A stretch of DNA of 7,353 bases from Geopsychrobacter sp. (GTDB lineage Bacteria; Desulfobacterota; Desulfuromonadia; Desulfuromonadales; Geopsychrobacteraceae): the NCBI GenBank assembly GCA_021647445.1, contig JAKIUS010000073.1, positions 1 to 7,353 of the forward strand, read 5' to 3'. Each line of letters opens with the position of its first letter. The stretch's first letter is position 1. Positions 6,504 through 7,353 of the stretch are shown in pieces. Below the pieces are notes generated by a model. That model was not told where the DNA came from. It made no database searches and saw only the letters and a program-made list of their open reading frames with translations. A program made the position numbers and the translations under genes.

Positions 6504-7353
6504 ATGCCTCAACCCCACCGCGAACTGATTCTGCAGATCATCGACAATCTGAGCCATGAAATTTTACAGGGGAAGGTGCGCGCCCTGCGCATCGCCATGA
6601 TCTGCCTGCTCTCGGGTGGCCATCTGTTACTCGAAGATATCCCCGGACTCGGCAAGACCAGCCTGGCATTGGCCCTCGCAAAAGTTCTCGGATTAAGCTT
6701 CGGACGCATTCAGTGTACCAGCGACCTGTTGCCATCCGACATTACCGGCCTGTCGATTTTCGACCGTGAAAAAAACAATTTCCACTTCATCAAGGGACCG
6801 ATCTTCAACAATCTTGTGCTGCTCGACGAAGTCAATCGCGCCATGCCCAAGACCCAGAGCGCCATGCTCGAGGCGATGGAGGAACGCCGGGTCACGATTG
6901 AAGGAATAACCTACGATCTGCCCGACCCCTTTATGGTCATTGCGACCCAGAACCCGGTGGAACAGATCGGCACCTTCGCTCTACCAGAATCCCAACTCGA
7001 CCGTTTTCTGGCCGTCAGCGATATCGGCTACCCACCAGCCATCCTTGAACGCCAGATTATCCAACAGGGCAGCCTGCGTCACCAACTCGAAGAGCTCACC
7101 CCGTTACTTAGTCGTGAGCAGATTCTTGCGGCGCGCGCGGCGGTTGCCGAGATCAAACTAGGAGAAAAGGTCGCGGGGTTCATCTACGAACTGCTCGCAG
7201 CAAGTCGACAGCACCCTCTTGTCCTTTCGGGGATTTCGACCCGCGGCGGGATTAATCTGGCCGATGCCTCACGAGCCTCAGCCTACCTGGAGGGACGCGA
7301 TTATGTGCTCCCTGAGGATGTACAGGCGATGGCGCTGAGGGTTACGGCCCACC
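6504..7353 (+). CDS. MoxR-family AAA+ ATPase, C-terminus missing
   Basis: The frame is open from the ATG at 6504 to the right edge: 283 codons plus one base. Full MoxR proteins are usually 300-330 residues, so only about 20-50 are missing. The product is a cytoplasmic AAA+ chaperone-like ATPase thought to help mature or activate partner complexes, often with von Willebrand A (VWA) and DUF58 proteins. Visible motifs are Walker A DIPGLGKT at 45-52, Walker B LVLLDE at 104-109 followed by VNRA, sensor 1 IATQNP with Asn150, the LDRF motif with a candidate arginine finger at Arg167, and sensor 2 STRGG with Arg247. The RIQCTSDLLPSDITG segment at 69-82 is typical of the family. The gene diverges from the acyl-CoA synthetase gene and has its own promoter and ribosome binding site, so it probably heads an operon running off the window. 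The specific partners cannot be seen, so its process is unknown. Confidence 0.93.
   Translation, partial: MPQPHRELILQIIDNLSHEILQGKVRALRIAMICLLSGGHLLLEDIPGLGKTSLALALAKVLGLSFGRIQCTSDLLPSDITGLSIFDREKNNFHFIKGPIFNNLVLLDEVNRAMPKTQSAMLEAMEERRVTIEGITYDLPDPFMVIATQNPVEQIGTFALPESQLDRFLAVSDIGYPPAILERQIIQQGSLRHQLEELTPLLSREQILAARAAVAEIKLGEKVAGFIYELLAASRQHPLVLSGISTRGGINLADASRASAYLEGRDYVLPEDVQAMALRVTAH

Overview
The window is about 55% GC (estimated by eye) and densely coded. It reads like ordinary chromosome from a Gram-negative bacterium, most likely a Desulfuromonas/Geobacter-type deltaproteobacterium. That placement is an inference from the style of the proteins and of the intergenic palindromes; nothing in the window proves it. 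There is no rRNA, tRNA, CRISPR array, transposase or phage gene. No gene-free stretch exceeds about 240 bases.

Layout: three genes lie on the minus strand and one on the plus strand. From the left they are: (i) the first 338 codons of an RlmL-type 23S rRNA guanine-N2 methyltransferase, cut by the left edge; (ii) a complete 983-residue M16C (PreP/falcilysin-like) zinc metallopeptidase; (iii) a complete long-chain acyl-CoA synthetase (AMP-forming, COG1022 type) whose better start is an internal ATG giving 634 residues; (iv) diverging from it, the first 283 codons of a MoxR-family AAA+ ATPase, cut by the right edge. The acyl-CoA synthetase and MoxR promoters share a divergent control region at about 6306-6503. 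The MoxR side has a perfect TATAAT -10 box and a good ribosome binding site.

The genes do not form one obvious pathway: fatty-acid activation, peptide turnover, rRNA modification and AAA+ chaperone function. The minus-strand genes are spaced by 197 and 237 bases, so they may be separate transcription units.

The most unusual content is between the genes. Both minus-strand intergenic gaps carry, directly after the upstream gene's stop codon and in the same orientation, a copy of one interspersed palindromic repeat. Copy A (about 1053-1215) and copy B (about 4302-4394) share their outer ends and a core of roughly 45 bp. Copy A carries about 70 extra bases made of short stem-loops, including a perfect 8-bp stem with a 4-nt loop. 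Each copy is flanked by its own short direct repeat, and in copy A the right-hand one overlaps the peptidase stop codon. This looks like a small non-autonomous mobile element (MITE/REP-like) with exchangeable hairpin cassettes, possibly also acting as a 3'-end or terminator element. Family size and mobility cannot be judged from one window.
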